Assembly (NCBI GenBank): GCA_025201365.1
Contig: JAIXMF010000007.1
Span: 62,001-126,000, forward strand
Length of the DNA: 64,000 nt
Source of the DNA: Syncephalis plumigaleata
Taxonomy: Eukaryota > Zoopagomycota > Zoopagomycetes > Zoopagales > Piptocephalidaceae
Reading direction: 5' to 3'
The notes beneath the pieces were generated by a model. That model saw only the letters and a program-made list of their open reading frames with translations. It ran no database searches and had not been told where the DNA came from. Numbering within the stretch: the stretch's first letter is position 1; each line of letters begins with the position of its first letter. Made by a program: the position numbers and the translations under genes. Below are positions 17,558-29,921 of this stretch, piece by piece.

Positions 17558-18592
17558 ATGATACACTTGCTCATTATTACGTCAGGATCTATAACGATCA
17601 CCCACTCGCCTCTTATTCCCTTACACAAACAATCAACAACCACCCGACGATTCAACATAAAGTAGCATTCGCCATGCTACGCTTCCCGCTCATCAACAAG
17701 TACTACGCGAACTAGTACATCTTCGACTAACTCGGCAAAGATGCGCTGTAGCAAACTCACATCTACTGCTGGTACCTCTTTACATTCATAGCTGTTCTAG
17801 CTATATAAGCGTACTTACATTTATACGAAATAAAGACATTATCTTATCACACACTTACTCATCGAACAATACCCTCTACTCTACAATTCTCTCAACTTAT
17901 CATAGTGTCTTATCTTAACACGAGCTCTCGAATCTATCGTAACATTATTTCAGGCAGAACAAATTGCCGCGTTACAGAAATTTTGAGCTATTATGACATG
18001 CTATTCTATAAATTAAATTTTACTAAGGAGAAAATTACCGCCGTTTTTTGTAATTAAACGTGTATATATCAGTTGTCCATCAAGTGTAGAGTCATATACA
18101 AATAAAATAGTGGAATTGGAGCTCTGTTACTATGATTAATCCATTGTATAAAGATTGTATATAATAAAATGAGCTAAATGAAAGCGAATACCTAATAAAA
18201 TGCCCATTTCATTGCTTTGACGAATAAATAGCTGTTCAACCGAGTAAATGGACAGCTATGAACGTATAATGCATATTGTACAATGAGTATGTTACTTTAC
18301 GATCTACGTTAACCGAAGCTTTATTTATTGTCATATGATTTTACGAATCCTGTTCATTCCTATCAATACTGGTCGATGATTGGCCAAGCCTTTAATAAGC
18401 CGCCATTATTCACAAGTACGCCTCACGATACCACGTTTATACCGAGATAGGAAGAACGCCATTTTCACCGATATCCATCATAATTGACTCTCTTTCTCCT
18501 ATCAGTACTATTCCTACTAAGCAACGTTCACTTCGTTTCGTTTCTTGTTGTTGTTATTCTATTGTTCTCTCGTCTTTTCTCACTCTCAGAGT
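17558..18592. other. Gene-free stretch upstream of the acyltransferase
   Basis: About 1 kb of AT-rich DNA. Between about 17650 and 17780 composition is more even and a few short frames occur, but none exceeds about 20 codons or resembles a family. The last 100 bp are CT-rich, as expected for a fungal leader. Confidence 0.5.
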
Positions 18593-20238
18593 ATGGAGGC
18601 TGCTGTCACTACTAGTGCGCAACCTTCAATGGATTCACCGGATTCACTAACACAACGAACGTCGTCCACGTCTCATGCGACTGCCACTGCTGACACGAGC
18701 ACTGATCACGCTCCCGTTACTCAGTCGGTTGAGCAACTCGACAAGCATAGCAGTAATCAGTATGTACGCTGGCTTAGAACCGCTGGAGCCATCGTCGGGC
18801 TTATTGTAGGACCTGTTGCCATTAATATGATGATATTACTGCTGCAACCATTCATACGTACACCACTACGTCATTATATCCCATTCAATGCAGTACGCGA
18901 GGGACGTCGTACCGCAAAGGAGATATTCGGCTGTAATCTTGTGTTAGAGCATCAATGGTTTGCACCTACTGCCTTTCATTTTACGACAGATGATGATTTG
19001 CCACTCGAGGAACTATTCGAATCTGGATCATCTTCAGGCACTTGGGGCGATCTTCGTTTACCTAAGCGTCTAGTTCTTATTGCCAATCATCAGGTAAGCG
19101 GGCTATCCGCAAGTTGATCGTGTTTGACCACCACTAATGTTGCGTTTACTAGGTGTATCCTGATTTCGTGTTTGTTTGGCAAGTATCATATTTGCATTAT
19201 TGCTGCTCATGAATCATATATATGTCATCAGTGTATTCTAACACTAATGCAAATAGGATATTTGCTTATTTGGCTAAAGCTCACGGTTCTATAATGATAT
19301 TCCTAAAAGATGGATTCAAGAACGCGCCTTTCATTGGATGGTAGGTTCATTAACACTGTGTCATACAAATGCTAATCATACAAATACACTATACATTATA
19401 TTGTTATTATTAGGGTAAGTATAATGATCATATAGACATACATAGGTGTATACGTGTATCATGCTTATATTCATGTATTGACTGTAATTAGGGCATGCAA
19501 TTCCTTGATTTCGTCTTTTTACGTCGTCGTTGGGACGTGGATCGTGAATCAATTATACGACGTGTACAATTGCTCAAGTCTGACTGGGAGCGAGAAGATC
19601 CATTGACCGTACTTATCTTCCGGAAGGCACCATTCACACCAAGAATACTAGAGAAGCGATGATTCGTTATGCGGAAAAGGAGCAGATTGTAAGTAATCAT
19701 TTGTATTTACAAATATCTTAATGAGCTAATCAATTGATTATGATGTATATTAGACAACACCATTGCCCAAGCATTGTTTGCTACCGCGTATCACGGGTAT
19801 TCAGCACATACTAAAGGAGCTACAAGACGGAGATGTCGACTATTTATATGATATTACCATTGGCTTTGAAGGCGTGAACCAGGCACGTATCCTAATCAAG
19901 TTTATACACTTCGCTCGGTTTACATGCTTGGCAAATCGCCGCCAGGTATTCACTTGCACGTACGTCGCTGGCACATTCCAACACAGGTACCGGCCATTGA
20001 TGGTACCGATACCTTCACCCATTGGCTACGTGCTCGTTGGATGGAAAAGGACGAGTTACTCTCGCGTTTCTACAGTACCGGTACTATGGCGAAGGGTGAT
20101 ACACCGGCTGAACAGGCAGCCAACACAGTAGTACGCCCTATTGCTTTGCGCAATACGCTATTGGAGAACTTGCCCATGTTGTTTATTATCCTCATTTACA
20201 TTGTCATTTGGCGAGTTATTAGCAATTTGATCTGGTAA
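18593..20238 (+). CDS. Membrane-bound lysophospholipid acyltransferase (LPAAT/LCLAT family)
   Basis: The product esterifies lysophospholipid at the ER membrane (PlsC-type). Exons: 18593-19093, 19153-19178, 19257-19340, a single base at 19414, 19492-19688 and 19754-20238; total about 431 residues. A Ser/Thr-rich N-terminus is followed by a membrane segment (AGAIVGLIVGPVAINMMILL), the NHX4D motif NHQVYPD across an exon junction, the family block FIGWGMQFLDFVFLRRRW, the acyl-binding FPEGT motif, and a C-terminal hydrophobic anchor. The second intron has a GC donor (GCAAGT at 19179). Keeping WGMQ in frame needs a 1-nt exon. Two single bases appear to be missing, in CCC at about 19620 (inside FPEGT) and in TT at about 19894. 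With them the total length is an exact multiple of three. The substrate is unknown. Confidence 0.85.
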
Positions 20239-21146
20239 CGCTTATCCATTTCTCTTCAGTTTGCAGTCAATGATTGTATACACACAAATACAGACACACG
20301 TATATATGTACATGCACATGCACGTATGTAAATAATCAATATAAACACATTTAACATGAATTAGAACACGGTAGATGGGGCTTTTCAATTTTTAATGTAG
20401 ATTGATTGATTGCGATGAGATGAACGAGAGGTAGAAGGAGTGAGCAACTAGAGAGTAAATCGTTTATAGATATTGATACGAGCACACACACACACTCACT
20501 ACGAGCACATATACAACATATATAATGTAAAGCATTCTTTCAAATACACAAATCATTATCCTATTCTCCATCCTAAAGATCGAGCAACAATAACGTTGCT
20601 TTACAGGATAGCGTGGTTTGTTATTTATATTATTTTCGATAAATGATTTCTATATGTATGTGTATATGTATGTGTATGTGTATGTAGTGTATATGTACTG
20701 TGCTATACACCATAATAATCGAAATACCAAGGAGAATACGGAATCAATGAAAGCGAGAAGAAATAAGCCAAAAAACTATTCAAATACAGGTAGATAACAC
20801 AAGTAATAATAGACTGTGTCAAAAAAGAGAGCAGGGTAAATGATGATATGGATTAGTGTATGGATCAATGGAGATAAAGAAGCGAGCAGATTATGCCATC
20901 GATGAACAAGAAAAGAGGAAGCGGGAATAGGGGGAAAGAACGAGGGAAGCTATGCTATACGCATCTAGAATACAGTATTGTTATTCGTCTACATGCAAAC
21001 TAATAATAAAACAATAATACAATACTCTAGATGATGACAGATTGCGTATAGACAAAGGAAAGGAAAGAAGAGGAAACGAAACAAACAATGATTTTGCAAA
21101 AAGAAACCAAATATTGTGATCCCGCGCTATTCGTGTGCTTATGATT
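20239..21146. other. Convergent 3' intergenic region
   Basis: It lies between two convergent genes. It contains CA/TG and TATG-type microsatellite runs (about 20270-20330, 20478-20500 and 20655-20695) and purine-rich sequence from 20740 to 20950. No gene is seen. Confidence 0.5.
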
Positions 21147-22638
21147 TTACGATTCCATTGGCAATTCATTGTTACTACTATAATCAGATTTGGTAGCTGA
21201 TAAGGGTGGTGTTTGCAGGGAAGCCGGTGGATTATTATCGGTATACTCCTGTTGTTGTTGTTGCTGCTGCTGCTTATACGACAATCGTCGACCAGGCACG
21301 AATTCCGGAGCACTCGCTTTAATTTCGATTTTGGTAGCGTGGATGCCGCTGTTGGTGGATGCATCGTCGTCCAGTGTTCCTCCATCGGGTGTACGATGCC
21401 TATATCCATTGGTGGCATTGGTGATGACATTGTTACGGGCATGGGACCTGCTGGCGTATGAGCCATGGGATTAGGGTAACCGCCATATGGCATGGGATAG
21501 GGATAGTTAAATGAAGTGAAATGGCCCGAAGTATGAGGAGGTGGCGGTGGCATATTTGGATCGAATACTGCACCAGGAGCAGGTGCCATAGCAGGAATGC
21601 ACATACCCGTTATAGGATCGATCCAGTAGCCCGAGTCAGGATGCGAGATGGGTGCCTGCGATAGATGCGGTGGAGGTGGGTACATCATTGGTGGAGGAAT
21701 GGGATGGCTCATGGCACCACCACCGACAGTAGCAGTAACAGCAGCCGTAGCACTAACGTATGGTAAATGGCCGCTAGGTGGAGAGGGTGGACACCAATTT
21801 GCGATTGCTTCACCACCACCGCCTGTTTCAGGTACTGGTGCCGCATAGGACGCCATAGGATGCATGGGATAGGAAGACATGCCCGTGACTAACGCGGCTT
21901 CTATAGGAGATGCTGACGACTGTGTACCCGGTGAGAATGACGGTACAGTATGTGGATAGTAGGCTGCAGATGCATTGGGTGGTGGTACCGGGAATGGACC
22001 CATACTTGGATGCATAGGCGGAGGATGCGGGTAGCCAGTGGCTGGCATCCAATAATAGCCACCATGTCCATCAGGTACTGGAATATAAGGAAGGTTCGGC
22101 GGTTCTTGCTTCAAATGGACTCTTCTCCTGACATTGCATTCGATTCAACCTCTGTCGTGTTGGGCGTCTCGACAGATGACTCACTTGACTTGTGGTGCTC
22201 CATAGTGTCATTGGATGAGACGGGCGACGTGTCCGCATGATTTACCGATTCAGCTTGTGCAGGCAACAACACCGCGGTAGTAGCAGCATCATTTATCGAT
22301 GATTCCGGCGTTGATGGCGACATTGTCTCGCGAGGTGGAGTAGGGATAACTGGTCTTGCTCTACGCACCTTAGGCATAGCTACGGCGGGACTACTAGGAG
22401 TTACGGGTAGTTCGCCAAACTGAATCACTCGTCGTAGCGGTGTCTCGCTCGCCTCTAGTTTGGGACTATGATAGATCGGATTCATACTACCAAAGCTAAT
22501 CGATCTACGAGATCGGGTCGGTGGTGGATCTGCAACATCTGCTTCGTTAACTTGTGGCGCAGGGAGTGCCGTCGCATTAATGTCGGAAATCCATTCCATA
22601 AACTTGACTAGACGACGATTCTTTTGTCGAGTCGACAT
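21147..22638 (-). CDS. Proline-rich protein with C-terminal PAM2-like motif
   Basis: The frame starts at MSTRQKNRRLVKFMEWISD (22638). It runs through a Ser/Thr/Pro-rich half (SFGSMNPIYHSP, VIPTPPRETMSPSTPESS) and then a long Pro/Met/His/Tyr-rich stretch (GYPHPPPMHPSMGPFPVPPP and similar). Two single-base losses in homopolymers hide its unity. The first is TTTT read as TTT near 22114, where an apparent stop intervenes. The second is an A lost near 21324. Past the second break the frame reads IKASAPEFVPG, a PAM2-like motif of the kind that binds the MLLE domain of poly(A)-binding protein, then a polyglutamine run of seven, ending at TAA 21149-21147. About 497 residues with both bases allowed for. 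The role is probably mRNA-related; no named family fits the N-terminus. Confidence 0.65.
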
Positions 22639-25600
22639 GATCCAATAGTAATCAGGCAAAAGAAAAACAAATCAAAACAGGTATACCACCGATGATTGGT
22701 GTGTATATATGTCTGTATGCGTGTCTGTGTGTGTGTATGTATGCGTATTTAATGGAAGGTCACTGGACTACTAGTGTGATTATCACAGATGACGCGTGTA
22801 GAATGCTAAAGAGATGATAGTAGTAAACCAAAAAAGAAGAGAAAGAGAGACAGTAAACAACAACAACAACAGCCACTGAATAATCACCACTGAGTAACCA
22901 GAACAACAGCACCACAAATAATCGTGGAGGATACGAGAGAGTAAGTAAGTAGATAAGTGAGTAAGTAAGAAGAGAGAGAAGTGTAAGCGTTGGGCGTTAA
23001 AAAGGAAACGGTAAATCACACGTGCCTAGTAGACAAACAAAAACGGATGACAAGAAAGAAGAAAGAAAGAAGCCGAGAAAGAACAAAATGACCTTTAGAT
23101 CGCGCGCCAACAATAAAGTCAGGGGAATATGGAAGAAAAAGGGGGTTGAGGAAGAGAGAAAGAGAGAGAGAGAAGAGAGAGAGAAGGAGCTGCTAGTGTA
23201 AACAACTAGAGCAGCAAATAAAATGGAAGAATAATAGTGATGAGCAAATGGATATATGCACGTAATAGCAATAGCAGTAGATATTGCATTAGCAGTAGTA
23301 ATGGACAAGCCGTAGATTGTTGATCTGTGTGACTAAAGAACAAAGGACAACCATTCAAGTGTCATTTACGTTTACACACTTTGATTAGTAAATATGGTGT
23401 CCATTTCTATTACACTCAGCGTGAGAGGTCTGCATTATTATGTGAGCATGTTATTCGATTCCATTTGTATGAGCTGTTTGATTTGAAATGATGACATTAT
23501 TTCATATCTATTTATTGATGATTCTTAGAAATGACATGTATCAAGTAAATGAATGGTAACAACTGGGAATCATTCTTGCTGTTCATCATACATAAAGCTA
23601 GGCACATATATCTATATCCGTAATATATAGTTAATGTGATATCTGGAATAAAGAAAAGAAATAACTCATCTTTCTCTTTCACTGCGTGTGTACATATACA
23701 ACTAGGTGAAGTAGAATAGTGAAATGTCATTTATTATCATTATTGGTTAGACACAAATGACATAGACAACAAATGGATAAAGACTGAATTGAGTGAATCA
23801 ATGGCATAATGCAACCTACAAGTATGAGAAAGAACAGAAATGAGAAACACGCAATCCATTAACTAACCGTGCTTGACGTTGCACATAATGTCCCATGAAT
23901 ATAACGGAAATTAATAGTGCGTGCACATGAATAATGGATAAATGACTATTGTATGACAGAGGCTATAGGAGAATTTCTATTACAACTACCATAATGACAA
24001 TGACGGGGATCTCACTAGCCTTGAGCGAGTAACAACAGTCATGAATCAAGTATTACCGAATATATTGCAAAACTGTACTCCTTTAGTACACGCTTCATCA
24101 TTACAAGCAATTCTCTTATCAGATCAAAAGTGCAAGGTTTCCCTTCGTGTTTATTGAACTGGATCACATGCCTGCTAGTCTAGCACGTTACTGATTATCC
24201 ATTCATCCGTTGATAGTCGCCTATGCTTCATTCGTATAGGCATACCTCATCGATAACCAAAGACATCTATGCCGAAATGACGTACTTGAATATATGTGGG
24301 TGCGCACTCATTGCTTAACAGCAACTCTACCAGATATACCGGACGTTCAGCGGTCCACCCACCCACCCATCCACCCACCATCCGCACACTTACCCATTCA
24401 TTTATTCGTTCACTCACTCATTCATGCGATGTAGTGAAGCAATGTCTACTACTTGTACTATTTCACACCTTTATAGGCACACACACACACACTCACAAAT
24501 AAATAAATAGCGAGTTAAAAATGCCAATCTCGTCTATTCAATTCATTCACACGTCCATTGACAACCATTACCATTACTATCACTACCACACACACACACC
24601 ACCTTCTCTCTGCTAGTCGTATTCGTCGCTGTATCGACAGCGTTATTGTCGCTATTGCGCAATCGCCTTATCCGGTGCTCTTCAAGTAAGTGGTTGTGAT
24701 GTGATAGTGTGTACGTGTACGTGTACAGCATCGATACAACTGCTACTATTACAGTTCTATGATGATCAGTGGATGTCTTGTCAGTAGCGGCGGTTAAATA
24801 TGAATGAGTGTCTCTTGCCTATTATTGATTTCCCGAGTTATTCCGACTGAAAATGTGTCTATTAAAATGGACATCGTTGACACGCTCTTTTTCTTTTTTC
24901 CATTCACTTTTGTCTCCTTGATTGATTGTATCGCACAACTACGTGTGCACCTGTCCACTTATTCCCTGAATACCTCTATCGCTTATTTGTCTTGATTGTG
25001 TCTACGTGACCAACACTATAAAAGCTACTCGTATTTGAACTTTTCCCTGTTGCTACATTCCTGCAATTCTATCTTGCTTCTACTAAGCAGCCATCGTACT
25101 CACTTTTGATTCTCTCTACTACTGCTACTACTGCTACTACTATCGTTTCACTTTATCCACTCAAGCTACTCTCCTATAGCTTTTGTGCTCCGTTTTCGAT
25201 ATCTTCCTTGCTTATTACCTCCTTAGTTTCAATCACTTGTGCGTGAACGTGTGCGTGTATTCCATTGCATCATAAGGTGTCTACCGTCACGTACTTGCTT
25301 GTGGTGCGAGTAAAGAAGAACTACTATCGTGCCGAATCCTGTCGGCTTCCTTGAACTTTCCTTTCGCTCTTGTTGCTTATCAAGCGGGACGCTCGACCGT
25401 TGTTGTCAGCGCCCATTAACATCACGGCCTCCGAAATCGCCCAGCAGTCCGTTGCCGTTGTGGTAGTGCCGGCTGCTATCGTTGCGTACCGGTACTTCTC
25501 TGGACCGCCTCCTTGGCCTTGCTGCCGTTGCTTACACGCCTGAACCCTACTTACACTCTGTGTTAGAGTGAGTTGAGTGAGTGAGACTAGGTAGTTGGCG

Positions 25601-26111
25601 TTTCACGCGCTTACATCCTGCTTACGCTTGACATTCACGTACTGCTACTACTGCTGCTACAATAGCTGCTGTTACAGCTGCTGACGTGGAATCCCTCTTT
25701 CAAGACACCACGTCTTTCATTCTTTTTCCTAAACTTACCGTTTTGCGTCCCTTATTCCTACGGTGCTTTACGCGTCCGCTCTAGCGCCGTCACACGTCTG
25801 CCTACGTGTGCACGCTTGTTTGCGGGCACCTTCATTTCCATTGACCCTTCTCTACCATTATTCACACGAGTAGTGCGAGCGTGATAAGCAAAACATAACA
25901 GTAGGCTTCTGCTTATTGTAGGGACACTTATCCTCATCGTCATCATCGTCGTTGTCAACGTCATCCTCGCTATATTATCGTTATATATCGTCATTAGCTT
26001 GCGTGTTGTCACTAATTTTATTACTATTTTTGTCATCGTATCACTCCACCTAGAGCTTTGATCAATTATACCACCAAGCCCTAAGCTTCAATTGCTATTT
26101 TTCCTACAAAA
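22639..26111. other. 3.5-kb gene-free region with low-complexity blocks
   Basis: No frame with recognisable homology lies on either strand. Visible pieces are TG/TATG repeats at about 22700-22745 and a purine-rich tract from 22800 to 23210, including GA repeats at about 23155-23185. There are ACCC and ATTC/ACTC repeats at 24353-24427. A long pyrimidine-rich, ACTG/CTA-repeat stretch follows from about 25000 to 26100, containing CTACTACTG repeats near 25115. The last ~1 kb probably includes promoter and a long leader of ornithine decarboxylase. Confidence 0.45.
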
Positions 26112-27845
26112 ATGCCATTTGTTGAAAAGCGATTCTCGTCCAATACTACTGAGGAGGTGGTGGAGGCTACCGGTATGGTACACCACCATCATCATCATCA
26201 TCATCGTGGTACCACGACGACCACTGCCACCAATACAGTTGCTGCTAGTGGTAAACAATCCATTTATGGCGATGACGCCGACACCTCTCGACTGATGATG
26301 ACGCCATCGGTTAATAACGCGTCTGGTAGCCGTGCTACTATTGATGCGACTATGATGGCTGCCGCAATGGGTACGTCAGCAACCCCATTGCCATTCAAGT
26401 CGGTCGATGATGCGTTACGTCATCAATTGAACACCATTGAACTTACGGGAGGCGAGGAGAACGCGTTCTTTATCGCCGATTTAGGACATCTCCATAAGCA
26501 GCACCAGCGCTGGAAGAGAGAGTTGCCACGCGTCCATCCATACTACGCGGTCAAGTGTAATCCATCCCAGCCGGTGATTAACACACTAGCTGCTATGGGT
26601 GTTAATTTCGACTGTGCCTCAAGAACCGAGATTCAAAATGTACTCGAGGCTGGTGTGTCTCCTAGTCGTATTATTACGCTAATCCGTGTAAACAAATGTC
26701 GCATATTCGCTATGCTATCGCCAATGGTGTGCGCACTATGACGTTTGATAATGCCGACGAGTTGCACAAAGTGTGCCGAGTCAGTCGAGATGTCAGCATG
26801 ATTATCCGTATTCTAGTCGATGACAGTAAGAGCCAGTGCCATTGGGACTCAAGTTTGGCGCGCCAATGGAGACCATCGAGACGTTATTGGCCGCTGCTCG
26901 TGATCTTAACGTGCATTTAGCAGGCGTCAGCTTCCATGTAGGCAGTGGATGCTACGACGCCGAGGCATTCCAGAGTGCCGTATTACGTGCAAAGCATGTT
27001 TTAGTCTGGCACCCGAGTATGGCCATCACCACATGGATATACTTGATATTGGTGGTGGTTTTCCAGGCTCTGAACAAGCTAGCGTAAAGTTTGGCCTAAT
27101 TGCCGAAACATTGCGTGGCGCGCTAGATGAGCATTTCCCACCGGAATCTGGCGTGAAATTGATTGCAGAACCTGGTCGTTACTTCATACAGAACGCGTTT
27201 ACGCTGGCTGTTAATGTTATTGCACGACGTGTCGTTTACAGCCAGAACAGTAACAACAATGAAGAACAAGAAGAGAACACCAACAGTAACAATGGTGACT
27301 TGTCATTGACGCCATCGTTCATGTATTACGTTAATGATGGTCTATACGGCTCGTTCAATTGTGTCATGTTCGACCATGCCATCATTGGTACGCCTGGTAT
27401 ATTGATGCATGATGGCCAGTTCTACAGCCGTGATCATCCACATCAACGTCCGGATTACAAGTTGGCATGCAGCATCGATGCTTCCTATGACAGTAGTGCC
27501 ACTGATTCCGACAACGATAGCGTTAACCTTGCCACGCCTAATGAGACGATCACGCCATCAGATGCGCTACTGGCCGTTTCGCCAATGCCACCCGCCTACA
27601 ACTGTAGTGTCTGGGGACCAACGTGCGACTCGTTGGATTGTATCCAAAAGGACTGCTTACTACCAGAGTTGCGCGTTGGCGACTGGTTACGCTATGATGG
27701 CATGGGTGCCTATACATCCTGTGCAGCATCCCGCTTTAATGGTTTCCGACAAACGCCAGCGATCTACATCGACACCACAGGTACTCTAGCGTCTTCGTTG
27801 TCCCCGACAATAATGCTTGCAACTAATGGTTCAGTTCTACACTAG
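26112..27845 (+). CDS. Ornithine decarboxylase
   Basis: This is a PLP enzyme that makes putrescine, the first step of polyamine synthesis. It has no introns and would have about 578 residues. The N-terminus (1-95) is non-conserved and carries eight consecutive His (residues 24-31). The PLP lysine is in PYYAVKCN (about residue 148). Later landmarks are FDCASRTEIQ, GVSFHVGSGC, DIGGGFPG, AEPGRYF, the active-site Cys in WGPTCDSLDCI, and DWLRYDGMGAYTSCAASRFN near the end. Three single-base losses break the frame, each in a homopolymer: TTT near 26673, CCC near 26840 and TTTTT near 27003. Once they are allowed for, family motifs run without a gap. Consensus error is more likely than a dead gene. 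Regulation by antizyme is typical of the family; I cannot see it here. Confidence 0.93.
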
Positions 27846-27971
27846 TCTTTAGTTTTAATAAAGCAATATTATAAAATGATTAGATGTGTTTATTGTATAG
27901 ACGAAATTATAATATAATGTTGTAATAGAATGTAATAGTAATAGTAATATAATAAAAATAAAGCTATATCC

Positions 27972-28571
27972 TTAACTTTCGATTAGTTGATGTTGCATTA
28001 CTGAGTAAGTCGCTAGACCAAGTGAAAGACCGCCGCCGATATGCCAGATAGAGTGTACGGGCATAACATGCTTACGATCAAGTAGGAAACAAGTGATACC
28101 GGACCAGCCAGCAAATAACGCATTCCACGCGCCTAGCTGTACTAAGCCTACGCTGAATAAAAAGGCAGAAATCGCGATGACTTGTACCGCAGGCTTGGCC
28201 GTATTCTCCCATCGGTGTAGGATGTAGACGAGCACCGATACAACATTAAGTAACCAGAATCCATAGTTATGCATCCAGGATAGGTGCGAATAACTTGTAC
28301 TCAGTACTAGTAGCATAAATACGTGCATAGTCGTGCAAGCTATCGCAGCATCCAACGAGGAAAACAATTTAAATAACGTGCAATGGTAGATGGTACTAGC
28401 CAGAGCAGATAGTACGCCAAAGATACAGCAAACGTGCACCTGCCATGGTATTGCTTGTAGTGGCATGAACAAGTAAACAAGAGCAGGAGATGCAAACGCG
28501 ATTGATGTTATGGAACACCAGAATTCTGCAACACAAGGGCAAACGGCATACTTTTCCTCCATCGTGACCAC
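27972..28571 (-). CDS. CREST-superfamily membrane protein, alkaline ceramidase-like
   Basis: The frame encodes at least 199 residues with about six to seven membrane spans. Alkaline ceramidases hydrolyse ceramide in ER/Golgi membranes using a metal held by one Ser, one Asp and three His. Here AVCPCVAEFWCSITSIAF matches the family's N-terminal (IAEFWNT) block. STIYHCTLF gives the first His and FSSLDAAI the Asp. HSIWHIGGG near the C-terminus gives the last two His. The family is usually 260-plus residues. The frame stays open upstream without an ATG to about 28665, so a short 5' exon is likely and the start given (28571) is provisional. It ends about 130 bp from the ODC stop, convergent with it. 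A PGAP6/TMEM8-type relative is possible. Confidence 0.72.
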   Translation of the reverse strand: MVTMEEKYAVCPCVAEFWCSITSIAFASPALVYLFMPLQAIPWQVHVCCIFGVLSALASTIYHCTLFKLFSSLDAAIACTTMHVFMLLVLSTSYSHLSWMHNYGFWLLNVVSVLVYILHRWENTAKPAVQVIAISAFLFSVGLVQLGAWNALFAGWSGITCFLLDRKHVMPVHSIWHIGGGLSLGLATYSVMQHQLIES

Positions 28572-29921
28572 CGTAGCTGGTAGCCATAATCTAGTCCATA
28601 GTGATAGTTTGTCACATGAAGCAGTGCCATCTGCATGTCTGTTTAATGGTTTTTTGATTGATTTCTATACGGATAGAGTACAAATAAGTAACATGCTACT
28701 TTTGCTATATAAGATACAATGGTTTCTATCTAATGTGAGCATACCTGTTTATGTAGGCGACGAGTGCTATAGCTATTAGTTTGTTGACGAATTGTTAGTA
28801 AGGGAATAGTGAACCAAGTATTAAGTGAGATTGGCCATTTTATAGATAGAGACATTGTTGAAAAGGTGTAGAATGTTTGCCTATTAGTATGATATTGAAG
28901 AATGCACGTAATAATAAGTAAGTTGACTAGCGGGGAATGCGGGATTGTCTAAGAAAAGGTAAGTCGTATAGGAATGAGGTCTGCGTGTTCTTTGTATACT
29001 AGGCTAGTCGTTGGAGGATAGAATGTTTCATGAATAAAACGCCTAGTGTAGTGTGGCATTTCATGGTTGAGCCAAGGTCTTCTTAATGATGGTACCGAGT
29101 CATGTGCAGACCGAATAGGACCAAGGCAAGCAAGCAAGCACGCGCGTACATACACACATCCATATACCCTAGCGGTCACATAGTAGTTCATTCTAAAATT
29201 GTAGAAAGCAAGTAGATCTAATAATGTTTATTGTATAGAATAACAATAATACGATAATGATTGGTATGATATGATCAAGCGAAGAAGTAGTACAACATTA
29301 ATGTACTACTAGTAAAACAATTACTCCGCTTACATTCAAGTATCCATATTCGTCTACTCATCTATATTTAAATGGTAGTAGATAATCGAATAAGTGTAAT
29401 AAACAATAAACAAGTATAGAATGAATAATGCTATGAATTGACATTGTTATATCGTTGTTTACATGCCAATGTATATGTTAAACTAAAGGAAAGCTATATT
29501 GCCGTCTAGCCTATTTCTACTAAAGGCAAGCATAACATCTTCCGAGATGCCGGCTATGACGGTAAATGAAAAAAAGATGATGTCAGAATTGCCCCAACAA
29601 ACTTGCTATCCATACAGGTGCACAAACACAGACATCACCACACACACCATAAAACATCATGTTTTAAATTATATTTCTTTGCAAAATAACAACTCATTCT
29701 TTACTACAACCAACAACAGCAATTACTACTCTTCTACTTCAACTATCGTTTCTTGACTATTCCTACATTTGTACTTGCTATAGTAGTTCGTCAATAGTAA
29801 TATACTTGTTGCAGACGTTAACGTATATGGTAGTACAGCTACTCATTTGTGTTCAGTTCTATAAAAATCCGGTGTATTCTAGACTGTATACCGTTAACGC
29901 CACTGCAGTAGTTCGTGTATA
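28572..29921. other. Gene-free stretch between divergent genes
   Basis: It may hold the first exon of the ceramidase-like gene near its left end and the promoter of the lipase gene at its right. The final ~300 bp are rich in CA and CT. No recognisable frame. Confidence 0.45.

Noticed and set aside
22783-23308. Hydrophobic minus-strand frames rich in Leu and Ser
   Set aside because: They are the reverse reading of a purine-rich repeat tract; coding appearance is an artefact of composition.
26112-27845. ODC as a pseudogene or a +1 programmed-frameshift gene
   Set aside because: Three separate breaks at unrelated homopolymers fit consensus error better than recoding (antizyme, not ODC, is the known frameshift gene) or decay.
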